Shown: piece by piece, positions 1-6,638 of the stretch | How the letters are laid out: each line of letters begins with the position of its first letter | How positions within the stretch are numbered: the stretch's first letter is position 1 | Assembly: GCA_016931875.1 (NCBI GenBank) | Contig: JAFGDX010000337.1 | Span: forward strand, 1-9,358 | Reading direction: 5' to 3' | Source of the DNA: Prolixibacteraceae bacterium | GTDB taxonomy: Bacteria > Bacteroidota > Bacteroidia > Bacteroidales > Prolixibacteraceae | DNA: 9,358 bases | Notes under the pieces: generated by a model | Databases searched by the model: none | What the model was told of the DNA's origin: nothing | What the model saw: the letters and a program-made list of their open reading frames with translations, nothing else | Made by a program: the position numbers and the translations under genes

Positions 1-255
1 ATTTCTTTTTGTTGTTCATCTTTAAGCGTCGATGTGCCAAAACATTTGCAACTCCAATGCCAAAACCATCAAAACACTGAAATACAGGAAATTACAAAAA
101 CACCCCATCCATCAAACCGAACCAAAAAGAGACACCTATTCCAATTATTGGACATTGAGTTATTTTGAGACAATAAAAAAAATAGAACCAGAAAGGGACA
201 AAACCAATTGAATGGGACGAGATTTTTATATCCAATGCCTTATTTTTTTGAATAG

Positions 256-269
256 TACAACAAGTTGTA
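256..269. promoter_or_regulatory. 14-bp palindrome, candidate operator
   Basis: TACAAC and GTTGTA form a perfect 6-bp inverted repeat around a 2-base AA spacer. It lies about 80 bases before the permease start and about 30 bases before the proposed -33 element. Palindromes of this size can bind dimeric regulators, and metal exporters are usually metal-inducible, so an operator role is plausible. No regulator gene is visible in the window. A short AT-rich palindrome can also arise by chance. Confidence 0.25.
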
Positions 270-296
270 TCAGGAATAACAAATTTTGGGTACAGT

Positions 297-328
297 TTTA
301 ACCGGGAACAACTCCTGATTTGTATTTG
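297..328 (+). promoter_or_regulatory. Possible Bacteroidota-type promoter for the permease
   Basis: TTTA at 297-300 and TGTATTTG at 321-328 are separated by 20 bases. The Bacteroidota housekeeping consensus is TTTG, 19-21 bases, then TAnnTTTG. The match is therefore 3 of 4 in the -33 box and 5 of 6 in the -7 box. Transcription would begin near 335 and leave a leader of about 15 bases before the ATG at 350. Short AT-rich boxes occur often by chance in such DNA. Confidence 0.35.
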
Positions 329-349
329 TTATAAACAAAAAAGAGAGCC

Positions 350-1663
350 ATGCTTGATTATATTGAAAACTATTTAGATGAATTATGGTATTTGCTACTG
401 GAAATGGCGCCGTGGCTGATGCTTGGGCTGATATTTGCCGGGCTGTTAAAAGTGTACTTTCCACAAAAACATATTGACAGGTACCTTGGAAAGTCAAACT
501 TCAAATCGTCGTTAAATGCCTCGCTGCTGGGCATTCCAATGCCTCTGTGTTCATGTGGGGTGATCCCCGCCGGCATTTCATTTTTTAAAAACGGTGCATC
601 AAAAAGCGCTACCAACTCTTTTTTAATTTCAACACCACAAACCGGTATCGATTCTATTTTTGCCACCTACTCCATGCTGGGCTGGCCTTTTGCCATACTT
701 CGCCCGCTGGTTGCTTTTCTAACGGGTGTAATGGGAGGTGTTTTCACCACCATTCTTGTAAAAGATAAACCGGCTTCAAAGTCTCTGTTTCCCGACGTTA
801 AAATTGACACTGTTTCACGCGAAAAAACAAACGATTCCTGTGAAAATGATTCCTGCAACTGCAACACCCAAAAAACAAAAGATAAATATACAAAACACTC
901 GCTTGTGCGTGCTGCACATTATGCATTTGTTGAACTTTTACAAGATATTGCCAAATGGCTGGTTATTGGCTTTTTGGCCGCAGCTTTTATTTCAGTTGTT
1001 ATACCCGACGATTTTTTTAGTTTGTTCCAGGGATTAGGACTCATTGAAATACTGATAATTTTGGCTGCATCCGTTCCTTTGTACATTTGTGCAACCGGTT
1101 CAATTCCTATTGCAGCCGTCCTGCTCATGAAGGGAGTTTCTCCCGGGGCAGCGCTGGTTTTTCTAATGGCAGGCCCGGCAACCAACATTGCCACAATGAC
1201 CGTTCTTGGAAAAACAATGGGACGTAAGTCATTAACAGTATATCTGGCTACGATTATTGGCGGAGCTGTATTTTTTGGAATACTTACCAATTGGCTGTTC
1301 CCTGCCGATTTCTTTTTAAGTCAAATTGTTCATATTCACGACACAGAACACGAAATGCTGCCATACTGGCTCCAACTAATCAGCGCTCTGATTCTCGTAT
1401 CTTCCATAGCAGGCGGTTACTTTTACATCCGGTACCAAAAATCGGAAAGAATAAAGAAAACACAGGGAATTACTGTAAATGTTTCCGGAATGACCTGCTC
1501 CCATTGCGAAGCTTCAGTAAAAAATAATCTTGAAAAAATTCCGGGAATTGCCGCTGTTGTAGCCGACAATAACAGCGGAACTGTAAAAATTAGCGGAAAC
1601 AATATCAATCTTCAAAAGGTGAAACAAACCATTAACGGTCTGGGCTATAAATTTATTGAATAA
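350..1663 (+). CDS. SO_0444-type Cu/Zn efflux permease with C-terminal HMA domain
   Basis: This 437-residue inner-membrane protein probably exports a soft heavy metal such as copper or zinc. It belongs to the permease superfamily (DUF318/ArsP-like), and its architecture matches proteins called SO_0444 family Cu/Zn efflux transporters. About eight hydrophobic segments are visible, for example near 12-36, 105-138, 197-220, 232-258, 295-318 and 338-361. The membrane part is an internal duplication. PLCSCGVIPAG at 65-75 with STPQTG at 94-99 corresponds to PLYICATGSIP at 243-253 with MAGPATN at 273-279. Between the halves lies a hydrophilic loop with Cys164, Cys169 and Cys171, a possible metal-sensing or metal-loading site. 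Residues 372-437 form an HMA domain with the metal-binding motif MTCSHC (Cys383, Cys386). The ATG at 350 follows a purine-rich AAGAGAG. Substrate identity is inferred from family resemblance; arsenic-type substrates are less likely given the HMA domain. Confidence 0.85.
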   Translation: MLDYIENYLDELWYLLLEMAPWLMLGLIFAGLLKVYFPQKHIDRYLGKSNFKSSLNASLLGIPMPLCSCGVIPAGISFFKNGASKSATNSFLISTPQTGIDSIFATYSMLGWPFAILRPLVAFLTGVMGGVFTTILVKDKPASKSLFPDVKIDTVSREKTNDSCENDSCNCNTQKTKDKYTKHSLVRAAHYAFVELLQDIAKWLVIGFLAAAFISVVIPDDFFSLFQGLGLIEILIILAASVPLYICATGSIPIAAVLLMKGVSPGAALVFLMAGPATNIATMTVLGKTMGRKSLTVYLATIIGGAVFFGILTNWLFPADFFLSQIVHIHDTEHEMLPYWLQLISALILVSSIAGGYFYIRYQKSERIKKTQGITVNVSGMTCSHCEASVKNNLEKIPGIAAVVADNNSGTVKISGNNINLQKVKQTINGLGYKFIE

Positions 1664-1990
1664 TCTGAATTTTTCTGATAAATACAGAAACATATGAAAT
1701 ACCAGCAAAAAAGCAACTGCTTCAAAAAACAAAAAAGGAAAAAATAAGCGAAAAAAATCAGGAAATCACATTTTTTATTCACAACAATCATAAAAGAAGA
1801 GAAAATCTTTCATTTTTTATGATATGATTTTTATTTTGCAGACGATTTACAATTTTTATTCCTGATGCTTCAAAAAAAAACGAACAAAAAAATAAAAAGG
1901 ATAAGTAAATCAGACAGAAAAACTGAATTATAAACATTTGAAAAAGCCGTTGATTTGCTAAAAAAAGGGTGGCAACAAGAATTTTGGGGT
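1664..1990. other. Intergenic region before the serine hydrolase
   Basis: These 327 bases are very AT-rich with many homopolymeric A and T runs. I find no gene in them. A TTG at 1955 opens the downstream frame 12 codons early, but the added residues look non-coding and the ATG at 1991 leads straight into a membrane segment. A weak 6-bp inverted repeat (TTTCTG/CAGAAA, 1672-1690) follows the permease stop without a T tract, so it is not called as a terminator. A possible promoter at 1808-1838 is listed separately. Confidence 0.6.
1808..1838 (+). promoter_or_regulatory. Possible Bacteroidota-type promoter for the serine hydrolase
   Basis: TTTC (1808-1811) and TTATTTTG (1831-1838) are 19 bases apart. 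They match the TTTG / TAnnTTTG consensus at 3 of 4 and 5 of 6 defined positions. If used, the transcript would start near 1845 and carry a leader of roughly 145 bases. A separate promoter would fit the long gap after the permease gene. The evidence is pattern matching only, in a very AT-rich stretch. Confidence 0.3.
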
Positions 1991-3256
1991 ATGAAGAGAT
2001 TGAGGTATTTACTTGTGCTGGTGGTTGTAGCAGTGGTTATTGTTGCCTTCAGAATAAAAAACGTTTCGGCAGATAAGGTACATTCGCCCGAAGTTGACAC
2101 CATTGCTGTTGAGGCTCCCAAAAAAGAACCGCTTGAAATAGAAAGTGTCATCCGGGAATACGACAGCATCATCAGTACGGAAATCATCAACTCAGGCACC
2201 GTTGGTTCTGCACTGGTGATAACCTACAAGGATCAGGTAGCATTTTTGAAATGTTACGGGGTGAAAAAAGCCGGAGGGAAAGATTCCATAAATGAAAATA
2301 CAATTTTCCGGCTTGCATCTGTTTCAAAAACCATAACCGGTGTTTTAGCCGGAATACTGGACGAAGAAAATATAATTAGCCTGGATGACCGGGTGGTTGA
2401 TTATCTGCCCGATTTTAGATTAAAAAATACGGAAAGCACAAGGCACCTGACCGTTCGGAATTTGTTAAGTCACACTTCAGGCCTTATTCCCCATGCCTAC
2501 GACAACATGGTGGAAGAAAAGGTGCCGCTTGGCAAAATAATGAACGACTTGTGTTTGGTTGACGTTTCGGCATCTCCCGGAAAATTATATGGCTATCAGA
2601 ACGTAATGTTTAGTTTGTATGATACCATTGCTGCCCTGAAAACAAAAATGAAGTTCGATGAAATTATTCATGAAAAAGTGTTTGAACCCTTTGAAATGAA
2701 GACAGCCTCCACCGGGTTTCACTCTTTTAAAAACAACCCCAACAAAGCATTTCCGCATTCGGGCGCTAACGGTAATTTCAGGACACTGAGATTGAATGAC
2801 AGATATTATTCCACTGCCCCGGCAGCCGGAATAAATGCCAGTATTTCCGACATGGCACAGTTTCTCCTTCATTTAACCAATGTGAACAACTCCAAAATTG
2901 ACAACTACATTGTTCAAACTGTTTTTACGCCTCAGGTTCAGTCGCCTTTGCGCAGAACTTATCTCAGCCGCTGGGACAAGGTGGACTCAAAACAATATGC
3001 CATTGGATGGAGAATTATTGGCTACAAAGGAAGAAAAGTAGCTTATCACGGAGGATATGTTCAGGGATATAAAACCGAAATTGCTTACTGCGAAGAAGAA
3101 AATATCGGGATTGCTTACCTCACCAACTCGCCCAATCCGGTTGCATCGAAAACCGTACCTTCCTTTTTGAATTTGCTGTTCAAATTTACCGACCAAAAAA
3201 CCATTTTAACAGAAAACCCGGTGGAAGAGTCAAACACAGACTCAGGACAATCCTGA
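1991..3256 (+). CDS. Exported serine hydrolase, beta-lactamase / class C penicillin-binding fold
   Basis: This 421-residue protein has the active-site set of the serine beta-lactamase-like family (Pfam Beta-lactamase, COG1680), whose members include esterases, D-amino-acid peptidases and penicillin-binding-like proteins. Visible motifs are SVSK at 110-113 (nucleophile Ser110, Lys113), YQN at 202-204 (the YxN motif) and HGG at 353-355 (in place of the KTG box). HTSGL at 161-165 is also typical of the family. The N-terminus is MKRLRY followed by a hydrophobic run at about 7-20, either a membrane anchor or an uncleaved signal, placing the catalytic domain in the periplasm. The ATG at 1991 is preferred over a TTG at 1955, which would put a Trp-rich non-signal stretch ahead of the anchor. 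HGG instead of KTG argues for an esterase or peptidase rather than a resistance beta-lactamase. The substrate cannot be told. The C-terminal 20 residues are polar and probably disordered. Confidence 0.85.
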   Translation: MKRLRYLLVLVVVAVVIVAFRIKNVSADKVHSPEVDTIAVEAPKKEPLEIESVIREYDSIISTEIINSGTVGSALVITYKDQVAFLKCYGVKKAGGKDSINENTIFRLASVSKTITGVLAGILDEENIISLDDRVVDYLPDFRLKNTESTRHLTVRNLLSHTSGLIPHAYDNMVEEKVPLGKIMNDLCLVDVSASPGKLYGYQNVMFSLYDTIAALKTKMKFDEIIHEKVFEPFEMKTASTGFHSFKNNPNKAFPHSGANGNFRTLRLNDRYYSTAPAAGINASISDMAQFLLHLTNVNNSKIDNYIVQTVFTPQVQSPLRRTYLSRWDKVDSKQYAIGWRIIGYKGRKVAYHGGYVQGYKTEIAYCEEENIGIAYLTNSPNPVASKTVPSFLNLLFKFTDQKTILTENPVEESNTDSGQS

Positions 3257-3301
3257 AAAACGATTTAGCAACATTTATTATCAATTCTCCATTCAAAAAA
3301 A

Positions 3302-3309
3302 TAAATTTG
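3302..3309 (+). promoter_or_regulatory. -7 box candidate for the sulfatase
   Basis: TAAATTTG matches the Bacteroidota -7 consensus TAnnTTTG exactly. Transcription would start about 20 bases before the sulfatase ATG at 3335. At the expected distance upstream only TTAT (3278-3281, 20-base spacing) is present, a poor -33 box. The sulfatase may therefore have its own promoter, or it may be read from the upstream hydrolase gene 78 bases away. Confidence 0.3.
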
Positions 3310-3334
3310 TGGAAAGAATATAATTTCCGCAACT

Positions 3335-5089
3335 ATGAACCTAAGAAACCTGATTCTTTCCCTGTTTGCTGTTGCTGCATTTTTTGCAAGCGGCACTGCG
3401 CAAAAAAACGAACACCCTAATGTACTCCTTATTATTACAGACGACCAGGGATTTGGCGACCTGGGCATCAACGGCAACCCGCACATTAAAACACCTGTAA
3501 TTGATAAGTTTGCCAAAGAAAGCATTCGTCTGAACCAGTTTTATGTGTCGCCGGTTTGTGCCCCCACCCGTTCAAGTTTAATGACCGGACGATACAGTTT
3601 GCGAACCGGTGTGCACGATACATACAATGGCGGTGCAACCATGGCCACCAGCGAGATAACCATTGCCGAAGTATTAAAAAAGGCCGGTTATCAAACCGCA
3701 ATTTTCGGAAAATGGCATTTAGGCGACAATTATCCGGGCCGGCCCAACGACCAGGGATTTGACGAGTCGGTCATTCATCTTTCAGGCGGAATGGGACAAG
3801 TTGGTGATTTTACTACCTGGTTTCAGGGCGACAGCAGTTATTTTAATCCGGTGCTCTGGCACAACGGAATACAGGAAAAATATAATGGATATTGCAGCGA
3901 TATTTTTACGGAACAAGCCATCCATTTTATTGAAAAAACACGGGAGAAACCTTTTTTCTGCTACCTGGCTTTTAATGCACCTCACACACCGCTTCAGGTT
4001 CCCGGCAAATATTACCAAATGTATAAAGATATTGATCCGGCCCGGGGTTTTGAAAACTCCAGCCGTCCGTTTGTGGAAATGAACGAACAAAACAAGGAAG
4101 ATGCACGGAAAGTTTATGCAATGGTAACCAACATTGATGATAACCTGGGAAGGTTATTTAAAAAACTGGACGAGCTTGGTATTGAAGACAACACCCTGGT
4201 AATTTTTATGACCGACAACGGCCCGCAGCAAATACGTTACATTGCCGGCATGCGCGGAAGAAAAGGAAGCGTTTACCGGGGAGGTGTGAGAGTGCCGTTT
4301 TACCTGAAATACCCGACCAGATTTGATGGAAACAAAGATATTGAAGCCACCGCTGCACACATCGATATTTTGCCCACACTGGCTGAAATTTGCGGGGCAC
4401 AAATTCCTAACGACAGGATTATTGATGGGAAAAGTCTGGTGCCGTTGCTAAACAACCAAAACGTTACCTGGGCCAACCGCCCGCTTTTCTTTTACTGGAC
4501 ACGCCGCTACCTCGAACTCTACAACAATATCTCGGTGCAAAAAGCAAATATGAAGCTGGTTGGACATGCTGATTACAATGCTGATATTCAAAACTTTGAA
4601 TTGTTTGACATTCAGAAAGACCCGAATGAACAAACCAACCTGGTAAATGAACAAACCAGCATGGCCATGCAACTAAAATCCGAGCTCGATAAAATTTACC
4701 GCGAACTGATTCGGTCTGAAAATATTCTTCATCCGCCACACGCAATTATTGGCACAGAGTATGAAAATCCGGTGGTATTGAACCGGAACGATGCAGATGG
4801 TGAACGCGGAATTTGGGCACAGGAAGAAATATTTGGGAAATGGCACGTCAAAATTTTGGAAGGAAGCTACAATATCCGCGTAAAATTTATAAAACCGGTT
4901 GAAGCCGGTGGTAAAATGATTTTGGAAACCAACGCAGTTATTCATCAAAAAACAAACAGGGAAAAGACCGATCTTATCGAAATGAAAAACATTTATCTCC
5001 CTGAAAGCCAAGGAGAATTAATTCCATTTTATACAGTGGCCGGTAAAAATATTTTCCCGTTTTGGGTAGAAATAGAAAAAATTGAATAA
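3335..5089 (+). CDS. Exported Cys-type sulfatase (S1 family)
   Basis: This 584-residue enzyme hydrolyses a sulfate ester, most likely on a carbohydrate, in the periplasm or at the cell surface. Residues 1-22 look like a cleavable signal peptide (MNLRNL, then a hydrophobic core ending near GTAQ). The sulfatase signature C-x-P-x-R is CAPTR at 75-79, so Cys75 must be oxidised to formylglycine to be active. Other S1 landmarks are DDQG at 36-39 (calcium-binding Asp36/Asp37), GKWHLGD at 125-131, APHTP at 215-219, TDNG at 293-296 and Lys310 in GRKG. The alkaline-phosphatase-like fold spans about 27-455. After it, residues 475-584 form an extra beta-rich segment with ADGERGIW at 487-494 and GKWHVKILEGSY at 501-512, possibly substrate-binding. 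The gene follows the serine hydrolase by 78 bases. The fold and Cys-type assignment are firm. The substrate, and any subfamily number, are not readable from sequence alone. Confidence 0.93.
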   Translation: MNLRNLILSLFAVAAFFASGTAQKNEHPNVLLIITDDQGFGDLGINGNPHIKTPVIDKFAKESIRLNQFYVSPVCAPTRSSLMTGRYSLRTGVHDTYNGGATMATSEITIAEVLKKAGYQTAIFGKWHLGDNYPGRPNDQGFDESVIHLSGGMGQVGDFTTWFQGDSSYFNPVLWHNGIQEKYNGYCSDIFTEQAIHFIEKTREKPFFCYLAFNAPHTPLQVPGKYYQMYKDIDPARGFENSSRPFVEMNEQNKEDARKVYAMVTNIDDNLGRLFKKLDELGIEDNTLVIFMTDNGPQQIRYIAGMRGRKGSVYRGGVRVPFYLKYPTRFDGNKDIEATAAHIDILPTLAEICGAQIPNDRIIDGKSLVPLLNNQNVTWANRPLFFYWTRRYLELYNNISVQKANMKLVGHADYNADIQNFELFDIQKDPNEQTNLVNEQTSMAMQLKSELDKIYRELIRSENILHPPHAIIGTEYENPVVLNRNDADGERGIWAQEEIFGKWHVKILEGSYNIRVKFIKPVEAGGKMILETNAVIHQKTNREKTDLIEMKNIYLPESQGELIPFYTVAGKNIFPFWVEIEKIE

Positions 5090-5136
5090 GTTCCCCCGAT
5101 TTTTGACGCTAAAAAAGCAGCATGTCCTATTTTTTG

Positions 5137-5144
5137 TACTTTTG
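5137..5144 (+). promoter_or_regulatory. -7 box candidate upstream of the small ORF and radical SAM gene
   Basis: TACTTTTG is an exact match to TAnnTTTG. No TTTG-like -33 box lies 19-21 bases upstream, where the sequence is an A run. A start near 5150 would give a leader of about 15 bases to the small ORF at 5165, or one of about 200 bases to the radical SAM gene. It is a weak candidate because half of the promoter is missing. Confidence 0.25.
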
Positions 5145-5164
5145 ATGCTTCAAATAAAACAGGA

Positions 5165-5281
5165 ATGAAAAGCAATTACAAACTTCACAAAGTGGCTTTT
5201 TTTCGTTTTGAAAAAACAAAGCCGGGCATTCTTCACCTGAAGTTTTTGCTCATTTTCCTTTATATCTTTTCCGAACTGTAA
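5165..5281 (+). CDS. Doubtful 38-residue small ORF, basic then hydrophobic
   Basis: An ATG at 5165 opens a 38-codon frame ending in TAA at 5279-5281, 64 bases before the preferred radical SAM start. Residues 1-26 are rich in Lys, His and Phe. Residues 27-34 (FLLIFLYI) are strongly hydrophobic, so the product would resemble a tiny membrane-associated peptide. An exact -7 box sits just upstream at 5137. Against it, the frame is short, the composition could come from AT-rich non-coding DNA, AGGA lies too close to the ATG to act as a ribosome site, and an imperfect stem-loop (5194-5223) falls inside. I do not recognise the sequence and assign no function. It may equally be untranslated leader of the radical SAM gene. 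Confidence 0.2.
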   Translation: MKSNYKLHKVAFFRFEKTKPGILHLKFLLIFLYIFSEL

Positions 5282-5345
5282 AATACCATTTCTTTCCATC
5301 ACCCCATGCAATTTCAACATGTGTTTCATTTTATATACTTTTTTT

Positions 5346-6587
5346 ATGGAAGCATTTGATGGTTATTTGAATGGCCTGGTAAACAAAAACCGGGAAACTT
5401 TTTCAGAATACCCCGACCTGAAATGGGCCGGATTTTACAATACAACAGAGGCACGTGAAAAACGGGAATCTTTATTAAAAAATCTGGAAGAAAACTGGCT
5501 TTTTAAAGATACAAAACCTTATCACAAACAAATTTCGAGGGGATGTATGATTTGCGGGATGGGAAGCTGGAGCTGTTTGTTTATTACCGGTAAATGCAAT
5601 GCCAACTGTTTTTACTGTCCCACATCGCAACTCACCGACGAAGTACCCGGTACACAAAACCTCAGTTTTGAAACACCCGAAGCCTACGCCGAATATATCA
5701 ACTTTTTCAAATTTAAGGGTGTTAGTTTTAGTGGCGGGGAGCCATTGCTGTTTTTCGACCGCACTTTACAGTACCTCAAACAGGTTCGAAAAAAATGCGA
5801 CCCGTCGATTTATACGTGGATGTATACCAATGGTATTTTGGCTGACGAACAAAAATTTAAAAAACTGGCCTCTGCGGGATTAAACGAAGTACGATTTGAT
5901 ATTGGCGCCACGGGGTTCAAACTCGGTAAAATTCAATTTGCCAAAGGAATTATTCCCAATATAACGATTGAAATTCCGGCAGTTCCCGAAGAGAAGGAAA
6001 AACTAAAACAGCTTTTGCCCGACATGATAAAAGCCGGTGTAACCAACCTGAATCTTCACCAGCTCAGGTTAACCAAACACAATGCGCCCAAACTTTCAAA
6101 ACGAAATTATACTTACATTCATGCCGAGCAGCCCATTGTTCTTGAATCGGAACTGGCGGCGCTTGAAATTTTGAATTATGCCCGTGAAAAAAACCTTGAC
6201 ATTGGTATTAACTATTGCTCTTTTTACTTTAAAAACCGATTTCAGAAAGCCGGTTTCAGAAAACAGATTACCAATGCGCTGGCAGCGCCTGATGAGATAA
6301 TTACTGAAAAAGGATTTATCCGGAATTTGGATGCTCATTCAATCGCATACAAAACAATGGTTATTTCCGACAATTCATCCGATAAAAACTGCCGGGAATT
6401 ATCGCTGAAACACAAAACCTATTTTATCCGGAGTGAAAATTCGTTAAAACCAGCAGCACTAACTGAAACGCAAAAAAATGAAGTGCAAAAACTGTTACAA
6501 ACCGAACCCGAAAAAGTACCGGAAGACCAGTTCCTTTTCTCAGTGTGGCAAATGGAATACATTGAAAAAGGGTTGCGGGAAATGTAA
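5346..6587 (+). CDS. Radical SAM protein, COG2108-like
   Basis: This protein is 413 residues from the ATG at 5346, or 422 from an upstream ATG at 5319. I prefer 5346 because the nine extra residues are an odd hydrophobic run; neither start has a ribosome site. Numbering from 5319, the 4Fe-4S/SAM motif is CNANCFYC (Cys93, Cys97, Cys100), followed by the SAM-binding motif SGGEP at 138-142. Just before the cluster motif lies GCMICGMGSWSC (Cys76, Cys79, Cys86), and INYCS at 297-301 adds Cys300. From memory, this layout (GCxxC...LFITGxC...CFYCP, then a late NYCS with a following KxRFQ) resembles COG2108, an uncharacterised group once predicted to activate glycyl-radical enzymes. There is no C-terminal SPASM cysteine cluster, so it is not a canonical sulfatase-maturating enzyme although it follows a sulfatase. 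The protein is cytosolic with no signal peptide. Radical SAM membership is certain; reaction and partner are unknown. Confidence 0.9.
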   Translation: MEAFDGYLNGLVNKNRETFSEYPDLKWAGFYNTTEAREKRESLLKNLEENWLFKDTKPYHKQISRGCMICGMGSWSCLFITGKCNANCFYCPTSQLTDEVPGTQNLSFETPEAYAEYINFFKFKGVSFSGGEPLLFFDRTLQYLKQVRKKCDPSIYTWMYTNGILADEQKFKKLASAGLNEVRFDIGATGFKLGKIQFAKGIIPNITIEIPAVPEEKEKLKQLLPDMIKAGVTNLNLHQLRLTKHNAPKLSKRNYTYIHAEQPIVLESELAALEILNYAREKNLDIGINYCSFYFKNRFQKAGFRKQITNALAAPDEIITEKGFIRNLDAHSIAYKTMVISDNSSDKNCRELSLKHKTYFIRSENSLKPAALTETQKNEVQKLLQTEPEKVPEDQFLFSVWQMEYIEKGLREM

Positions 6588-6616
6588 AAGCTCCGTAAAA
6601 TATCCCCGGAGCTTTT
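6586..6616. terminator. Bidirectional intrinsic terminator between convergent genes
   Basis: AAAAGCTCCG (6586-6595) and CGGAGCTTTT (6607-6616) are perfect 10-base inverted repeats around an 11-base loop. The stem has a GC-rich core with an A tract on one side and a T tract on the other, so it can act on either strand. It overlaps the radical SAM stop codon (6585-6587) and lies 22 bases past the end of the alpha-galactosidase gene, which suits a shared terminator. Confidence 0.85.
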
Positions 6617-6638
6617 AACCAAAAATATGATTTTTGAA

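Larger units (their letters stand above)
1..349. other. 5' intergenic region upstream of the metal permease
   Basis: I see no convincing complete gene in these 349 bases. The stretch is AT-rich and holds a 14-bp palindrome (256-269) and a possible promoter (297-328), listed separately. At the extreme left, a minus-strand ATG at 19-17 would read MNNKKK and run off the edge. It could be the start of a divergently transcribed gene, but six codons cannot establish that. The minus-strand frame is also open upstream of that ATG to about position 90 without another ATG. The plus-strand frame beginning at base 1 stays open to a TGA near 170, but its translation is rich in Gln, His and Lys and looks like no family I know. 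The region most likely acts as promoter DNA for the permease. Confidence 0.5.

Noticed and set aside
1672..1690. Inverted repeat TTTCTG/CAGAAA just after the permease stop codon
   Set aside because: It is a short AT-rich stem without a T tract, as expected by chance in this composition.
1955..1990. TTG start extending the serine hydrolase by 12 codons
   Set aside because: The added residues are Trp/Gln-rich and would displace the N-terminal membrane segment, while the ATG at 1991 gives a normal basic-then-hydrophobic N-terminus.
3242..3256. Perfect inverted repeat TCAGGA-CAA-TCCTGA over the serine hydrolase stop codon
   Set aside because: The stem is only 6 bp with a 3-base loop and is followed by A residues rather than a T tract, so it is not supported as a terminator.
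1864..5152. Shared 12-mer TGATGCTTCAAA at about 1863 and 5144, both in intergenic DNA
   Set aside because: One shared 12-mer is expected by chance in about 9 kb and the flanks do not align.
5231..5247. CTTCA-CC-TGAAG followed by five T residues, resembling a mini-terminator
   Set aside because: A 5-bp stem with a 2-base loop is not a realistic hairpin.
5319..6587. Calling the radical SAM gene an anaerobic sulfatase-maturating enzyme because it follows a sulfatase
   Set aside because: There is no C-terminal SPASM cysteine cluster, and the cysteine layout before the SAM motif differs from anSMEs.
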